In this document: one piece after another, positions 9,180-16,927 of the stretch
Position numbering within the stretch: the stretch's first letter is position 1
Layout: every line of letters begins with the position of its first letter
Virus record (IMG/VR): IMGVR_UViG_3300034082_002349
Location: 1-40,065 of that record
Strand: one strand, 5' to 3'
DNA from: a virus
DNA: 40,065 nucleotides
Notes under the pieces: generated by a model
Database searches by the model: none
What the model was told of the DNA's origin: nothing
What the model saw: only the letters and a program-made list of their open reading frames with translations
Position numbers and translations under genes: made by a program

Positions 9180-9853
9180 GGTTGTCTTTCTCCTGTGTGT
9201 CTCATAATCGTCCAAAAAAATGGAGATGTAAATCTATTGCCAGATTTTACTGGCCTAACTCCGTGTGTATAATACATATCGCCTGGGAAAAAATATGCTG
9301 CTCCTGCTTTAGGCTTGAACTCTATTCCATGTTGTGGGAAGTATAATTCTCCACCCTCATAGTCATCATTAAAATAAAATAGGCCTGCTAGGTCATAGTG
9401 GGGAAAATCATTCGCTCTTCCCTTTTCAATACCAGTATGAAATTCTTTATCTGCATGTGGCTCTTGTCTTGCTCCAACTGGCCATCTAACAATCGCTGGG
9501 CCAGTCTCTTTTGCATCAACTTCAAAGAATTTATCTACTTCAATTTTAAGTCTTGCAATCATGCTATTAATTAAATCAAGTATAGTTGGGTCTGACTCCA
9601 TTAAAGAGAAGTAAGTGCATACACGATCTTTCCATATATTTGCATCATACAAAACAAGACCATCTTCATCTACGTGAGTTTCTGTGTGATCCCATATTTT
9701 ATTGTTCAAAGCAAATGTTATCAATCGCTCTCTTTCTTCTGGGGTTAAGAAATTTTCTAACTCTACTATGTTGTCAGAAGAATTGCCATAAAATCCAGAA
9801 GGAGTTATTGATTTTGGAGCGTGTAGCTTCATGTCTTCGTTTGCTGCCTTCAT
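9176..9853 (-). CDS. 2-oxoglutarate/Fe(II) oxygenase, prolyl-4-hydroxylase-like
   Basis: I chose ATG at 9853 (225 residues, MKAANEDMKLHAPKS...) because GAGGG lies 7 bases upstream; an ATG at 9865 would add four residues. Signature: ARQEPHADKEFHTGIEKGR (HxD), YFNDDYEGGELYFPQHGIEF, KPKAGAAYFFPGDMYYTHGV (distal His) and SGNRFTSPFFWT (Arg). The N-terminal part (NIVELENFLTPEERERLITFA) is the typical entry helix of P4H-like proteins. A TATATTATAGAG sequence upstream may be a -10 element in the 43-base gap before this gene. Confidence 0.85.
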   Translation of the reverse strand: MKAANEDMKLHAPKSITPSGFYGNSSDNIVELENFLTPEERERLITFALNNKIWDHTETHVDEDGLVLYDANIWKDRVCTYFSLMESDPTILDLINSMIARLKIEVDKFFEVDAKETGPAIVRWPVGARQEPHADKEFHTGIEKGRANDFPHYDLAGLFYFNDDYEGGELYFPQHGIEFKPKAGAAYFFPGDMYYTHGVRPVKSGNRFTSPFFWTIMRHTGERQP

Positions 9854-9896
9854 TTTAACCCTCATTCTCTATAATATATATTTTACCATTAATCAT

Positions 9897-10595
9897 TTAC
9901 TCAGAGCCACCCTTTAATCTAATTGCTTTTACTTGATGCTCTCCTTGTTTATTCCCTTTATGGTCTGTGGCATCTCTATAAAAATTAGTCCACCTACCTT
10001 CCGCATTTGCAGCCATTACTGCTGCAGAATAAGATTCTGGAAGAAACTTTGGCCTGCTAATTTCTGTTATTGGAGATAATACCATTTCTGAATTTTGTAA
10101 ATCTTGCAGATTTATTGGTATTACAGATATTATTGGAGTGTTGGCTTTTATTGTTATTTCTACATTTGGTCTAGTTATTCTCCAAGCTACTGGTAGATCT
10201 CCCTTAAAAAATGATGTAGATAGAAGTGTTGTAAATGGAACAACTCCATCTATAAACTGATTAGGCACTGGCATTGAGAGAAGCGTCTCGTCTTTATCTG
10301 TTACGAACATTAATCCAGTGTTAAAACTAATTGTTGCATTTGCCCTACTTGTATAAGCATATTTTTCACCAGCAAGAACTTTAACATGGTCTGGGGTGGA
10401 GTCGCAAATTCCATCCCAGATAAAAGTGATGTCTTCTGGAAAAGATATCCCCCAACCTAGTTGGTTAGTTAGCCCTACTGGAAAACATTTATATGCGTGG
10501 AACTCGTAAGTATCGTCCATCCAAGATCTTTTTGCGTTTAATGGGGATACTTGAGCGTATCCCTCTCTAGTTTTGTATACCTTTATGTTTTTCAC
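9897..10595 (-). CDS. DUF6065 family protein
   Basis: A 232-residue protein from GTG at 10595 (AAAGAG 6 bases upstream); TTG at 10601 is an alternative. The start overlaps the upstream oxygenase by about 29 bases. The sequence pattern (HAYKCFPVGLTNQLGWGISFPEDITFIWDG, FNTGLMFVTD, RPNVEITIKANTPIISVIPINL) matches what I recall of DUF6065, a family of unknown function. Its place inside a hydroxylase cassette suggests a shared task, for example as a partner or in preparing a substrate. I can assign no reaction. Confidence 0.7.
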   Translation of the reverse strand: MKNIKVYKTREGYAQVSPLNAKRSWMDDTYEFHAYKCFPVGLTNQLGWGISFPEDITFIWDGICDSTPDHVKVLAGEKYAYTSRANATISFNTGLMFVTDKDETLLSMPVPNQFIDGVVPFTTLLSTSFFKGDLPVAWRITRPNVEITIKANTPIISVIPINLQDLQNSEMVLSPITEISRPKFLPESYSAAVMAANAEGRWTNFYRDATDHKGNKQGEHQVKAIRLKGGSE

Positions 10596-11253
10596 GTTCA
10601 ACTCTTTCTGCTCTCATTTGCATAAACTCTTGGCAGTGTGCATGATCGTTGTAGTCTAGCATAGTTACAATTGAATACTTTCTTCCTTCTGTAACGGGCT
10701 CGGCAACGTGAGAGAATAGGTATGTGGAAGGGAATATGTAAAGATCTCCAGCTTGTGGTTTAATAGAGATATCTAGCTTTGGAAAAGTTAGTTCTCCGCC
10801 AAGATAATCGTCATTTGGATATGCTACCAATGAGACTGTAGCGCTATATGAGAAACCATGATCTGCATGTTCTTTAAAGTGTTGTCCAGGGCCGTATTGA
10901 ATGAAGTTCATAACTTCCCAGTAATTCATTCTAACATTATACTTGCCGCAATAATCTTCAACTGATGGGATCTGTGCTGCATACGCAGACTCCCATATTT
11001 CTGACAAAGCAAATTCTTGTATATTTTTAGGGCTTTTAATTTCTCCAATTTTAAAATCTTGGCAATCTCTGTAGTCTAACTTTGTTTCAGAATATCCTAC
11101 TGTTGCGTCTGCCCATTTGTATGAGTCATTATTGGCTTCAATGAAATCTTTTGTTCTGTCCATTATAGACTGAGGCATTACATTTCTGTATACCCATAGT
11201 CCTGGAAATAGCATTTCTTTTGATGACCAGTTTGGTTTTATATTTGCAATCAT
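10567..11253 (-). CDS. 2-oxoglutarate/Fe(II) oxygenase, prolyl-4-hydroxylase-like
   Basis: A 228-residue protein with a good ribosome site (AGGAGCG) before ATG 11253. Signature: QHFKEHADHGFSYSATVSLV (HxD), YPNDDYLGGELTFPKLDISI, KPQAGDLYIFPSTYLFSHVAEPV (distal His) and EGRKYSIVTMLDYND (Arg). The C-terminal 25 residues are highly charged (MQMRAERVEREKHKG), partly because the frame overlaps the next gene. All metal and co-substrate ligands are conserved, so an active enzyme is expected. Confidence 0.85.
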   Translation of the reverse strand: MIANIKPNWSSKEMLFPGLWVYRNVMPQSIMDRTKDFIEANNDSYKWADATVGYSETKLDYRDCQDFKIGEIKSPKNIQEFALSEIWESAYAAQIPSVEDYCGKYNVRMNYWEVMNFIQYGPGQHFKEHADHGFSYSATVSLVAYPNDDYLGGELTFPKLDISIKPQAGDLYIFPSTYLFSHVAEPVTEGRKYSIVTMLDYNDHAHCQEFMQMRAERVEREKHKGIQN

Positions 11254-11847
11254 TTACGCTCCTGTCTTGTTATAGTGTAACATATCGTCTGGCATGATGT
11301 CAATAATTAAATGGACTCTGTCTACTGTGCTATTATTGCTAGCTGCATGCTTCATCTGGTTATTGATTTCATACCACCCGCCTTGTTCCATATTTATAGT
11401 ATTATCCATTACTGTAAATGTAACATCTTTATTTGTAATTATTGGTACATGAACTCTTCTTGAGTAATGTAGCAAGGGCCCTCCGTCAACATGTGGCCTG
11501 ATAGTTACATTGGCTGGCAGGTTTACCACTTCGCATCTTATTATTTTGCCAGAATAATAAGCAGCAAGCTTTTCAAAAATTATATCTATTTCTATGTTTG
11601 CCTGATCATTAATAAACTTATTATACTGGGTTACTTCTACCGCATCCCCAGGTTTCCAGATAGATTCATCCGTTAAGCATATCGGGAACATTTTTGTGTC
11701 TTTGTGGGTATAAAAAGTTTCCTGTCTTTTTGTATAGGAGTACCACTCTTCCTCAAAAGAGGATACTTCTTTTTTTATATTGTCTATGTTAAAATCGCCT
11801 AATTTTAAAATAGACCACTCGCTATTTTTTTTCAGTCTTTCGTACAT
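11254..11847 (-). CDS. Aspartyl/asparaginyl beta-hydroxylase-like 2OG oxygenase
   Basis: About 197 residues from ATG 11847; GTG at 11862 would add five, and neither has a clear ribosome site. The start lies inside the end of the sulfotransferase gene (26-base overlap). The C-terminal half fits the Asp/Asn beta-hydroxylase type: NVTIRPHVDGGPLLHYSRRVHVPII (HxD and Arg), GGWYEINNQMKHAASNNSTVDRVHLIIDI (distal His and Arg). This is a different branch of the 2OG fold from its P4H-like neighbours, so at least two hydroxylation chemistries may be encoded together. Confidence 0.75.
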   Translation of the reverse strand: MYERLKKNSEWSILKLGDFNIDNIKKEVSSFEEEWYSYTKRQETFYTHKDTKMFPICLTDESIWKPGDAVEVTQYNKFINDQANIEIDIIFEKLAAYYSGKIIRCEVVNLPANVTIRPHVDGGPLLHYSRRVHVPIITNKDVTFTVMDNTINMEQGGWYEINNQMKHAASNNSTVDRVHLIIDIMPDDMLHYNKTGA

Positions 11848-12529
11848 ATTCGTATATCTCACAATCTACTTCGTTTAACTCTTTAATTCTTTTTAAATGG
11901 GATTCGTTAATTTCTACTTTAACTGATGGGGACTGGTTGGATTTATCTGAGTACTTAAACGCATTTATTCCAAATTGTTTTTTAACCTCTTCGTTAAAAT
12001 CAAACTTAAACTTATCATAGTTTTCCATTGTATATATATTAATACCTGCTATAGATTCTTTAATCTTATCAATGTCTAGAGAGTAGTCTTCTAGGTGCCA
12101 TATATTGTCTATATATGATTCTGAGCTTACTCCTATATAACTATTAAAAAGATTTACATCTGTTGAACCAGTTAAAAATTTAGACTGCAGGTTACCTTGT
12201 ATTTCTGACTGCTCTTTGTATAACCATTGATCTAAATTATTTTCCGCCGCCGCTTTTGATGTTATATGCCCAGTATTATATTTAAAATAGCTAACATATC
12301 TTTCTACTGGATCTCTAAGTAAACAGAAAACTTTGGGAGACTCCATATATTTCAATGGCATTCTCCCAAAGTGTCCTATAACAAACTTACTTTCTTTAAT
12401 GTGATCTACATCAATTCGTGTTCGATTTGACGCAAAGTGCGGGATATCTTTAGCAATAAGGTCTGGGACCATATTGTTCCTTATGTATACTCCAGATGTT
12501 CTAGGTATATGAAGGTGGTATATAGACAT
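11822..12529 (-). CDS. Sulfotransferase (PAPS-dependent, carbohydrate type)
   Basis: A 235-residue protein. HLHIPRTSGVYIRNNM is the 5'-phosphosulfate-binding start, and KVFCLLRDPVERYVSYFKYNTG is the 3'-phosphate-binding motif, both typical of family-2 carbohydrate sulfotransferases. The usual catalytic/anchoring His may be in GHFGRMPL. ATG at 12529 overlaps the stop of the Hint fibre gene (TAATG). A role in sulfating host or phage-bound glycans is plausible from the family, but no acceptor can be deduced. A second, unrelated-looking sulfotransferase lies at 31,070. Confidence 0.8.
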   Translation of the reverse strand: MSIYHLHIPRTSGVYIRNNMVPDLIAKDIPHFASNRTRIDVDHIKESKFVIGHFGRMPLKYMESPKVFCLLRDPVERYVSYFKYNTGHITSKAAAENNLDQWLYKEQSEIQGNLQSKFLTGSTDVNLFNSYIGVSSESYIDNIWHLEDYSLDIDKIKESIAGINIYTMENYDKFKFDFNEEVKKQFGINAFKYSDKSNQSPSVKVEINESHLKRIKELNEVDCEIYEYVRKTEKK

Positions 12530-13857
12530 TAGTACATCTTTAGGTTGTGTACTACAATGTCTCCTGCAATTAAAGCATCTATTGGTGAAGCATCTAGCTG
12601 ATAGACATTTCTTGTTTCATCAATAGTATTTATAGATTCAACCTTTATTTCAGTAAATCCTTGGTTTTCAACTCTTTGTAGGATGACGTCTCCTGCTTCT
12701 ACTGTTCCTGTTGTAATAAACATATAGACGTCATTTCTTTTTACAAGCACTGTTTGTTCTAGAGAGAATCTCTTTGACATGTCTCCGTTAAAATACATTG
12801 TTATGTCTTTTACTGAAGGTACTATGTTTGTAATTGTTGTTGGGACTACGGTCATTTCTGTTATTGATTTTGATGACCAAACAGATGGGTCTTGATCAAT
12901 TTCAGATGTAAGTTCATCCCATTTAACTCCAGCAACAATATCTCCTATCTTGATATCTTTTGCTGGTACATATATTATAAAATCTCCGTCTAGTACTGAA
13001 ACTAGTGTGTCTTCATCAATGCATCCAAAGAATCTTGGTGGTGCGAAGAAGCTTGGTGGTGCGAAGAACCCTGGTGGGGCAAAGAACCCTGGTGGGGCAA
13101 AGAACCCTGGTGGGGCAAAGAAGCTTGGTGGTGCGAAGAACCCTGGTGGGGCAAAGAACCCTGGTGGGGCAAAGAACCCTGGTGGGGCAAAGAACCCTGG
13201 TGGGGCAAAGAAGCTTGGTGGTGCGAAGAAGCTTGGTGGAAAGAACGGCGGGAAGAACGGTGCCAATGTTGTAACTGAATTAGAGTTAGGGGAATACTCT
13301 GAAGTACCATTTGCATTTACTGCCTGAATTCTATATGTCTGGGCTGTATTTGCTGTCTCTGGTACGGTGTGGCTTGTTCCTGTTATTGAATATGTTGGTC
13401 CATCCGAAGATGTTAGAACGTATCCAGTTATTGCAGATCCTCCGTTATTTGGAACAACTGTAGCCCAGGTGACAGAATCTTGATTTGTTTGAGCAGTTGC
13501 AGTTGGAGCAGCCATTGTTGCTGGCTTTGTAGTTGCTGTAACTGAATTTGACGCAGCTGATGCTTCTGAAGTTCCGTAGCTATTTGTTGCAGTTACAGTA
13601 AATGTATATGCAACTCCTGACTGTAGGCCTAAAACAGATACTGGTGACGCCGCTCCTGTTCCAGTGTATCCTCCAGGAGAAGATGTTACTGTAAATGAAT
13701 TTGCAGCATTTCTAGAATCAGGTGTAAACGTTACGTCTGCACGTCCATTATTAAATGCTCGACCTGATCCCAGGTTTGTTGCTGTTCCTATCGTAGGAGC
13801 GTATGGAGCCAAGAAGTCATTTGAAGACTGGCTCATTCTACCTGATTGTTTTGACAT
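12529..13857 (-). CDS. Fn3-type fibre protein with FFAPP repeat and C-terminal Hint (intein-like) domain
   Basis: A 442-residue protein in three parts. Residues about 15-195 form two Fn3-like beta domains (VTFTPDSRNAANSFTVTSSP, GVAYTFTVTATNSYGTSEAS; a second copy to 195). Residues about 196-277 are a Pro/Phe repeat, FFAPPG or FFAPPS, 11 units. Residues 278-438 look like a mini Hint domain: Cys279 in GCIDEDTLVSVLDG, VPAKDIKIGDIV (block A), FSLEQTVLVKR (block B position, without the usual TxxH), YQLDASPIDALIAGDIVVHN (block F/G ending His437-Asn438). Only LKMY follows. Cys1 and terminal HN are present, so N-S acyl shift and self-cleavage are possible; loss of the block B His makes activity uncertain. 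SD AAGGGAG precedes ATG. Confidence 0.75.
   Translation of the reverse strand: MSKQSGRMSQSSNDFLAPYAPTIGTATNLGSGRAFNNGRADVTFTPDSRNAANSFTVTSSPGGYTGTGAASPVSVLGLQSGVAYTFTVTATNSYGTSEASAASNSVTATTKPATMAAPTATAQTNQDSVTWATVVPNNGGSAITGYVLTSSDGPTYSITGTSHTVPETANTAQTYRIQAVNANGTSEYSPNSNSVTTLAPFFPPFFPPSFFAPPSFFAPPGFFAPPGFFAPPGFFAPPGFFAPPSFFAPPGFFAPPGFFAPPGFFAPPSFFAPPRFFGCIDEDTLVSVLDGDFIIYVPAKDIKIGDIVAGVKWDELTSEIDQDPSVWSSKSITEMTVVPTTITNIVPSVKDITMYFNGDMSKRFSLEQTVLVKRNDVYMFITTGTVEAGDVILQRVENQGFTEIKVESINTIDETRNVYQLDASPIDALIAGDIVVHNLKMY
13028..13240 (-). repeat. 18-bp tandem repeat encoding FFAPP(G/S)
   Basis: Eleven 18-base units plus a partial unit, in frame. Two unit types occur, one with AACCCTGGTGGGGCA (Gly type) and one with AAGCTTGGTGGTGCG (Ser type). 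In protein order they run S-G-G-G-G-S-G-G-G-S-R, so blocks of units seem to have been duplicated. Near-identical units favour slippage, so repeat number probably varies between isolates and changes stalk length. Confidence 0.9.
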
Positions 13858-13880
13858 TTATATATTCTCCCTTGATCCTA

Positions 13881-16430
13881 TTACGCTGATAGGTCTCCAA
13901 AGACCAACCATCCGCTTGAAATTTTTAGTGCTGTTACAACTGAATTTGTTGTTCTGAACTTTAGTCCTGGAGTTCCAACTACACCATTAGTTGCTGCAAA
14001 TGATGCACCAGTTCCAGTCTGTTGCCAGAAATCAATTGATTGTCCAGTTGAATATCCTGTTGCAGGAAGAGTTATTACAACTGCTCCTGATACAGGTACA
14101 AACTTATCTTGTTCTCCTGCTGCTAATGTTTCAGAAGCTGAACGTGCTGTGCCTATTGTTGTTATAGAAGGCACTCCAGCCCGTGTCTGGGTTCCATCTG
14201 AAAATACAATTCCTGCTGCGCCTACTGTTACAGTTCCTGTAAATGTTGGGCTTGCAAGTGGTGCTTTGGCAGAAATGCTTGTTGTTATTGTTGAAGCAAA
14301 GTTTGCATCATCTCCAAGAGCTGCTGCAAGCTCATCAAGTGTATTGAGTGCTGCTGGGGCTCCTGCTAGTAGTGCATTTACTTGTGATGTTGCATCTGCG
14401 ATTGCTTCTGACTTAGCAGTTGCAATTGCTGTAGCCTGTGCTGTTGAAACTGGCTTTGAGGCATCTGCTGTATTGTCTACGTTTTCAAGTCCTACGTGAG
14501 CTTTTGTTACGCCAGATACTGTTCCAGTAAATGTTGGTGAAGCAATTGGAGCATAAGTTGATGCGGCAGTTGCTACTGCTAATTTAGCATCCAATGCTGT
14601 CTGTGCTGCACTTGAAACTGGCTTGTCTGCGTCTGCTGTATTATCAACATTTGCTAAACCAACCATTGTCTTTGTAATACCTGAAGCTGATCCTGTTACT
14701 GCTAGCGTTGGAACAGTTACAGTGCCTGTAAACGTTGGTGACTCAATTGGTGACTTAGTAGCAATTGCTACATCCTGTGTACCATTTGCAGTATTGATTG
14801 TTGAAATTGCTGCACTACGTGCTGATGCTTCTGCTGTAATAAGACCACTAAGAGTTGTGTAATCGCTAGATACCGTTGCAACTACTCCATTAATCTGTGC
14901 TTGAATGTTTGATGTTGCTGAATCAAGGTATCCAATTTCTGTAGCGCTTACTGATCCTATTGATGTTGTTGCTGGAAGGGTTACCATTCCAGTAAATGTT
15001 GGTCCCTCGATCTTTGCTCGCTCTGCAATTGCTTCTGTTAGTCCAGTAATTTTGCTTTGTGCAATTGCTGCTGATGCGCTAATCTGTTGATTAGTAATTG
15101 TTCCATCTTGAATTACAGCTCCATTTAATGTGTGATATGGTGCTGTAATAGTTCCAGTTAGTGTAACATCGCTAAGTGTTGGTGAGGCAAGTGGTGCGTA
15201 AGTTGTTGCAGCTGTTGTAGTTGCTAACTTAGCATCAATTTGGGCCTGTATGGGAGATGTGACACCATGTAAACGCTGTAGCTCTGCATTGCTTACATCT
15301 CCAATTACGGCTGCATCTGCGAACAGATTTCCAAGCTCAAGAGAGTCTTTTGTATAAGTAGTAAAATCTACTGTTGTTCCTGGTTCTGCCGTTACTCCAG
15401 AGAAAAGCTTCCATGTTGCATCTGATGCATCACGAACAAGTCCTGCATGCTGGTAAGTTCCATTATTAAATGCTGCAACTACACCTAGGTCTAATACGTT
15501 AGACTGGTTTCCGTCTCCGAGGTAAAGCATTGGATCGTCAATTGAAACGTTTGTAGAATTTACTGTTGTTGAGGTTCCGTTAACAGTTAAGTTTCCAGAA
15601 ATAGTAAGCGCTCCAATTGTTCCAGTTGCGGCGTCTAAAGTGCTAGTATTTACTGCGGTTGTCTCAACTAGAGGGGTTCTTAATTTTGTTGTTGCGTCTA
15701 CTATTGGTGTTAGACCAACAGTCATTCCGTTATCTCCAGCATTATTTGCTATTGTAACTGATCCAGTTCCTGTAATTGGTGCCGATAGCGTAAGTGTTCC
15801 AGCTTCAACATCATGTGTTACATTTGATCCTCTTCCTCCAACTATAGTTGTTGAAGCAATAGTCTTTACTGTATTTGTAATATCTAGCTGATTAGCTGGG
15901 ACTTTTCCAGAAGAGTTTAATGAAGCTGGTCCGCCTGCTGTTCCGAGGTCTGCTGCTAATAAATACGTTGAGTCTGCTGTATTTTGAAGCGTAGTGTTTA
16001 GGTTATTAACATATGTTCTTGTTGCAAGAACGGCCTCATCTGCTGAGAATGTTATTGTGTTATTAGAGTCGTTGTATACTCTTGTGATTCCTGTTCCAGC
16101 CTGAATTGCTGAGTTAACTGCATCCTGTGCAAGCTCATTAAAGTATGAATCATCTACTGCGACGGTTATTGTATTGGCACCATCGTTATATGTCTTTGTA
16201 AGTCCTGCGCCTACTGCGAGGGCCTGGTTTACTGCGTCTTGGGATATTTCACCAATCGCTACATCTGAATTGTTTGCATATGCAAGGGCAGTCCATGTAG
16301 AAGACCCGTTACCGAATTTAAATAGGTTTGAGTCTGACTCAACACCCATTTCTCCTGCTGCCAAAATTGGATTTACTGAGGTCCACTGTGAAGCTGTGCC
16401 TCTTCTTACTTGAATTCTTACTGTTGACAT
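13881..16430 (-). CDS. Large tail fibre protein with Mtd-type N-terminal domain
   Basis: I chose ATG at 16430 (849 residues; ribosome site AGGGGTG) over GTG 16439. The N-terminus (STVRIQVRRGTASQWTSVNPILAAGEMGVESDSNLFKFGNG) matches the adaptor domain found at the start of many phage fibres (Mtd-N like). The body repeats LASPTFTGTVTVP, GLENVDNTADASKPVS and TALDAKLA many times, forming an elongated trimeric stalk. The C-terminus (QSIDFWQQTGTGASFAATNG) resembles a small terminal beta domain. It has the same architecture as the 20,901 fibre. Confidence 0.85.
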   Translation of the reverse strand: MSTVRIQVRRGTASQWTSVNPILAAGEMGVESDSNLFKFGNGSSTWTALAYANNSDVAIGEISQDAVNQALAVGAGLTKTYNDGANTITVAVDDSYFNELAQDAVNSAIQAGTGITRVYNDSNNTITFSADEAVLATRTYVNNLNTTLQNTADSTYLLAADLGTAGGPASLNSSGKVPANQLDITNTVKTIASTTIVGGRGSNVTHDVEAGTLTLSAPITGTGSVTIANNAGDNGMTVGLTPIVDATTKLRTPLVETTAVNTSTLDAATGTIGALTISGNLTVNGTSTTVNSTNVSIDDPMLYLGDGNQSNVLDLGVVAAFNNGTYQHAGLVRDASDATWKLFSGVTAEPGTTVDFTTYTKDSLELGNLFADAAVIGDVSNAELQRLHGVTSPIQAQIDAKLATTTAATTYAPLASPTLSDVTLTGTITAPYHTLNGAVIQDGTITNQQISASAAIAQSKITGLTEAIAERAKIEGPTFTGMVTLPATTSIGSVSATEIGYLDSATSNIQAQINGVVATVSSDYTTLSGLITAEASARSAAISTINTANGTQDVAIATKSPIESPTFTGTVTVPTLAVTGSASGITKTMVGLANVDNTADADKPVSSAAQTALDAKLAVATAASTYAPIASPTFTGTVSGVTKAHVGLENVDNTADASKPVSTAQATAIATAKSEAIADATSQVNALLAGAPAALNTLDELAAALGDDANFASTITTSISAKAPLASPTFTGTVTVGAAGIVFSDGTQTRAGVPSITTIGTARSASETLAAGEQDKFVPVSGAVVITLPATGYSTGQSIDFWQQTGTGASFAATNGVVGTPGLKFRTTNSVVTALKISSGWLVFGDLSA

Positions 16431-16491
16431 ATTTGCCACCCCTTATTTAGACTTATTTGGTAATTATAGCACTACAATAATTCCAAAACAA

Positions 16492-16863
16492 TTAGTTAAT
16501 TGTTCCAGAATCAAAGGTCATGCTGTAGATTTCTGTTGAGTAATCTCCACCATCCGCAAATTTTGTGGCTGTTGTATTTACTCCGTTTGCATAAACTGTA
16601 TAGATTGGCTGACCGTTATAGTCCATGGCCAATCCAATATCCATAAATGTTAAAGCGCCTGCATCTTCTGCCGCATCTGTTAGGAGGGCAATTTCCTTCC
16701 AAGCACCATCGATCTGGATCTTTAATCTTCCAGTTGATGAGTCGAAGGCAAGGGGGGTTGAATTTAAGACTAAGTTGTCTACATTTACTGCTGCATCGAA
16801 TGTTGCAGGTCCTGCTACGTTAAGGCCATTTTTAACCTTGAAGTTTTTATTTACTATTGCCAT
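16492..16863 (-). CDS. Small fibre-associated protein, MAIVNKNF type
   Basis: A 123-residue protein. Its first 13 residues (MAIVNKNFKVKNG) are nearly identical to the start of the next gene upstream (MAIVNKNFRVKNG), which suggests a shared docking peptide. The middle (FDSSTGRLKIQIDGAWKEIALL) resembles short fibre tip or collar segments; the C-terminus is beta-rich. No catalytic motif is seen. A role in the fibre complex is inferred from the shared tag and location. Confidence 0.65.
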   Translation of the reverse strand: MAIVNKNFKVKNGLNVAGPATFDAAVNVDNLVLNSTPLAFDSSTGRLKIQIDGAWKEIALLTDAAEDAGALTFMDIGLAMDYNGQPIYTVYANGVNTTATKFADGGDYSTEIYSMTFDSGTIN

Positions 16864-16891
16864 TTAAGTTCACGTATCCCCTAATTGTTTT

Positions 16892-16918
16892 GGTGGGGTT
16901 TTGGAAGGACCCCATACC
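16892..16918. terminator. Hairpin in the 64-base gap between two fibre genes
   Basis: GGGGT (16895-16899) pairs with ACCCC (16909-16913), extended by GGT/ACC with a bulge. On the plus strand TTTTATT follows, which looks like a terminator against antisense transcription. On the minus strand (gene direction) there is no U-run, so there it may only slow or protect the mRNA. Confidence 0.4.
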
Positions 16919-16927
16919 TTTTATTAA

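Noticed and set aside
13028-13240. CRISPR-like array
   Set aside because: Units are contiguous 18-mers in frame, without spacers or Cas genes.
12950-13327. Long Gly/Pro/Ala/Lys-rich open frames on both strands across the FFAPP repeat
   Set aside because: They are products of the 18-bp repeat read in other frames; the minus-strand frame continues into Fn3 and Hint domains and has a ribosome site.
13881-16430. Diversity-generating retroelement, suggested by the Mtd-type fibre start
   Set aside because: No reverse transcriptase or template/variable repeat pair is visible; the match is only to the N-terminal adaptor domain.
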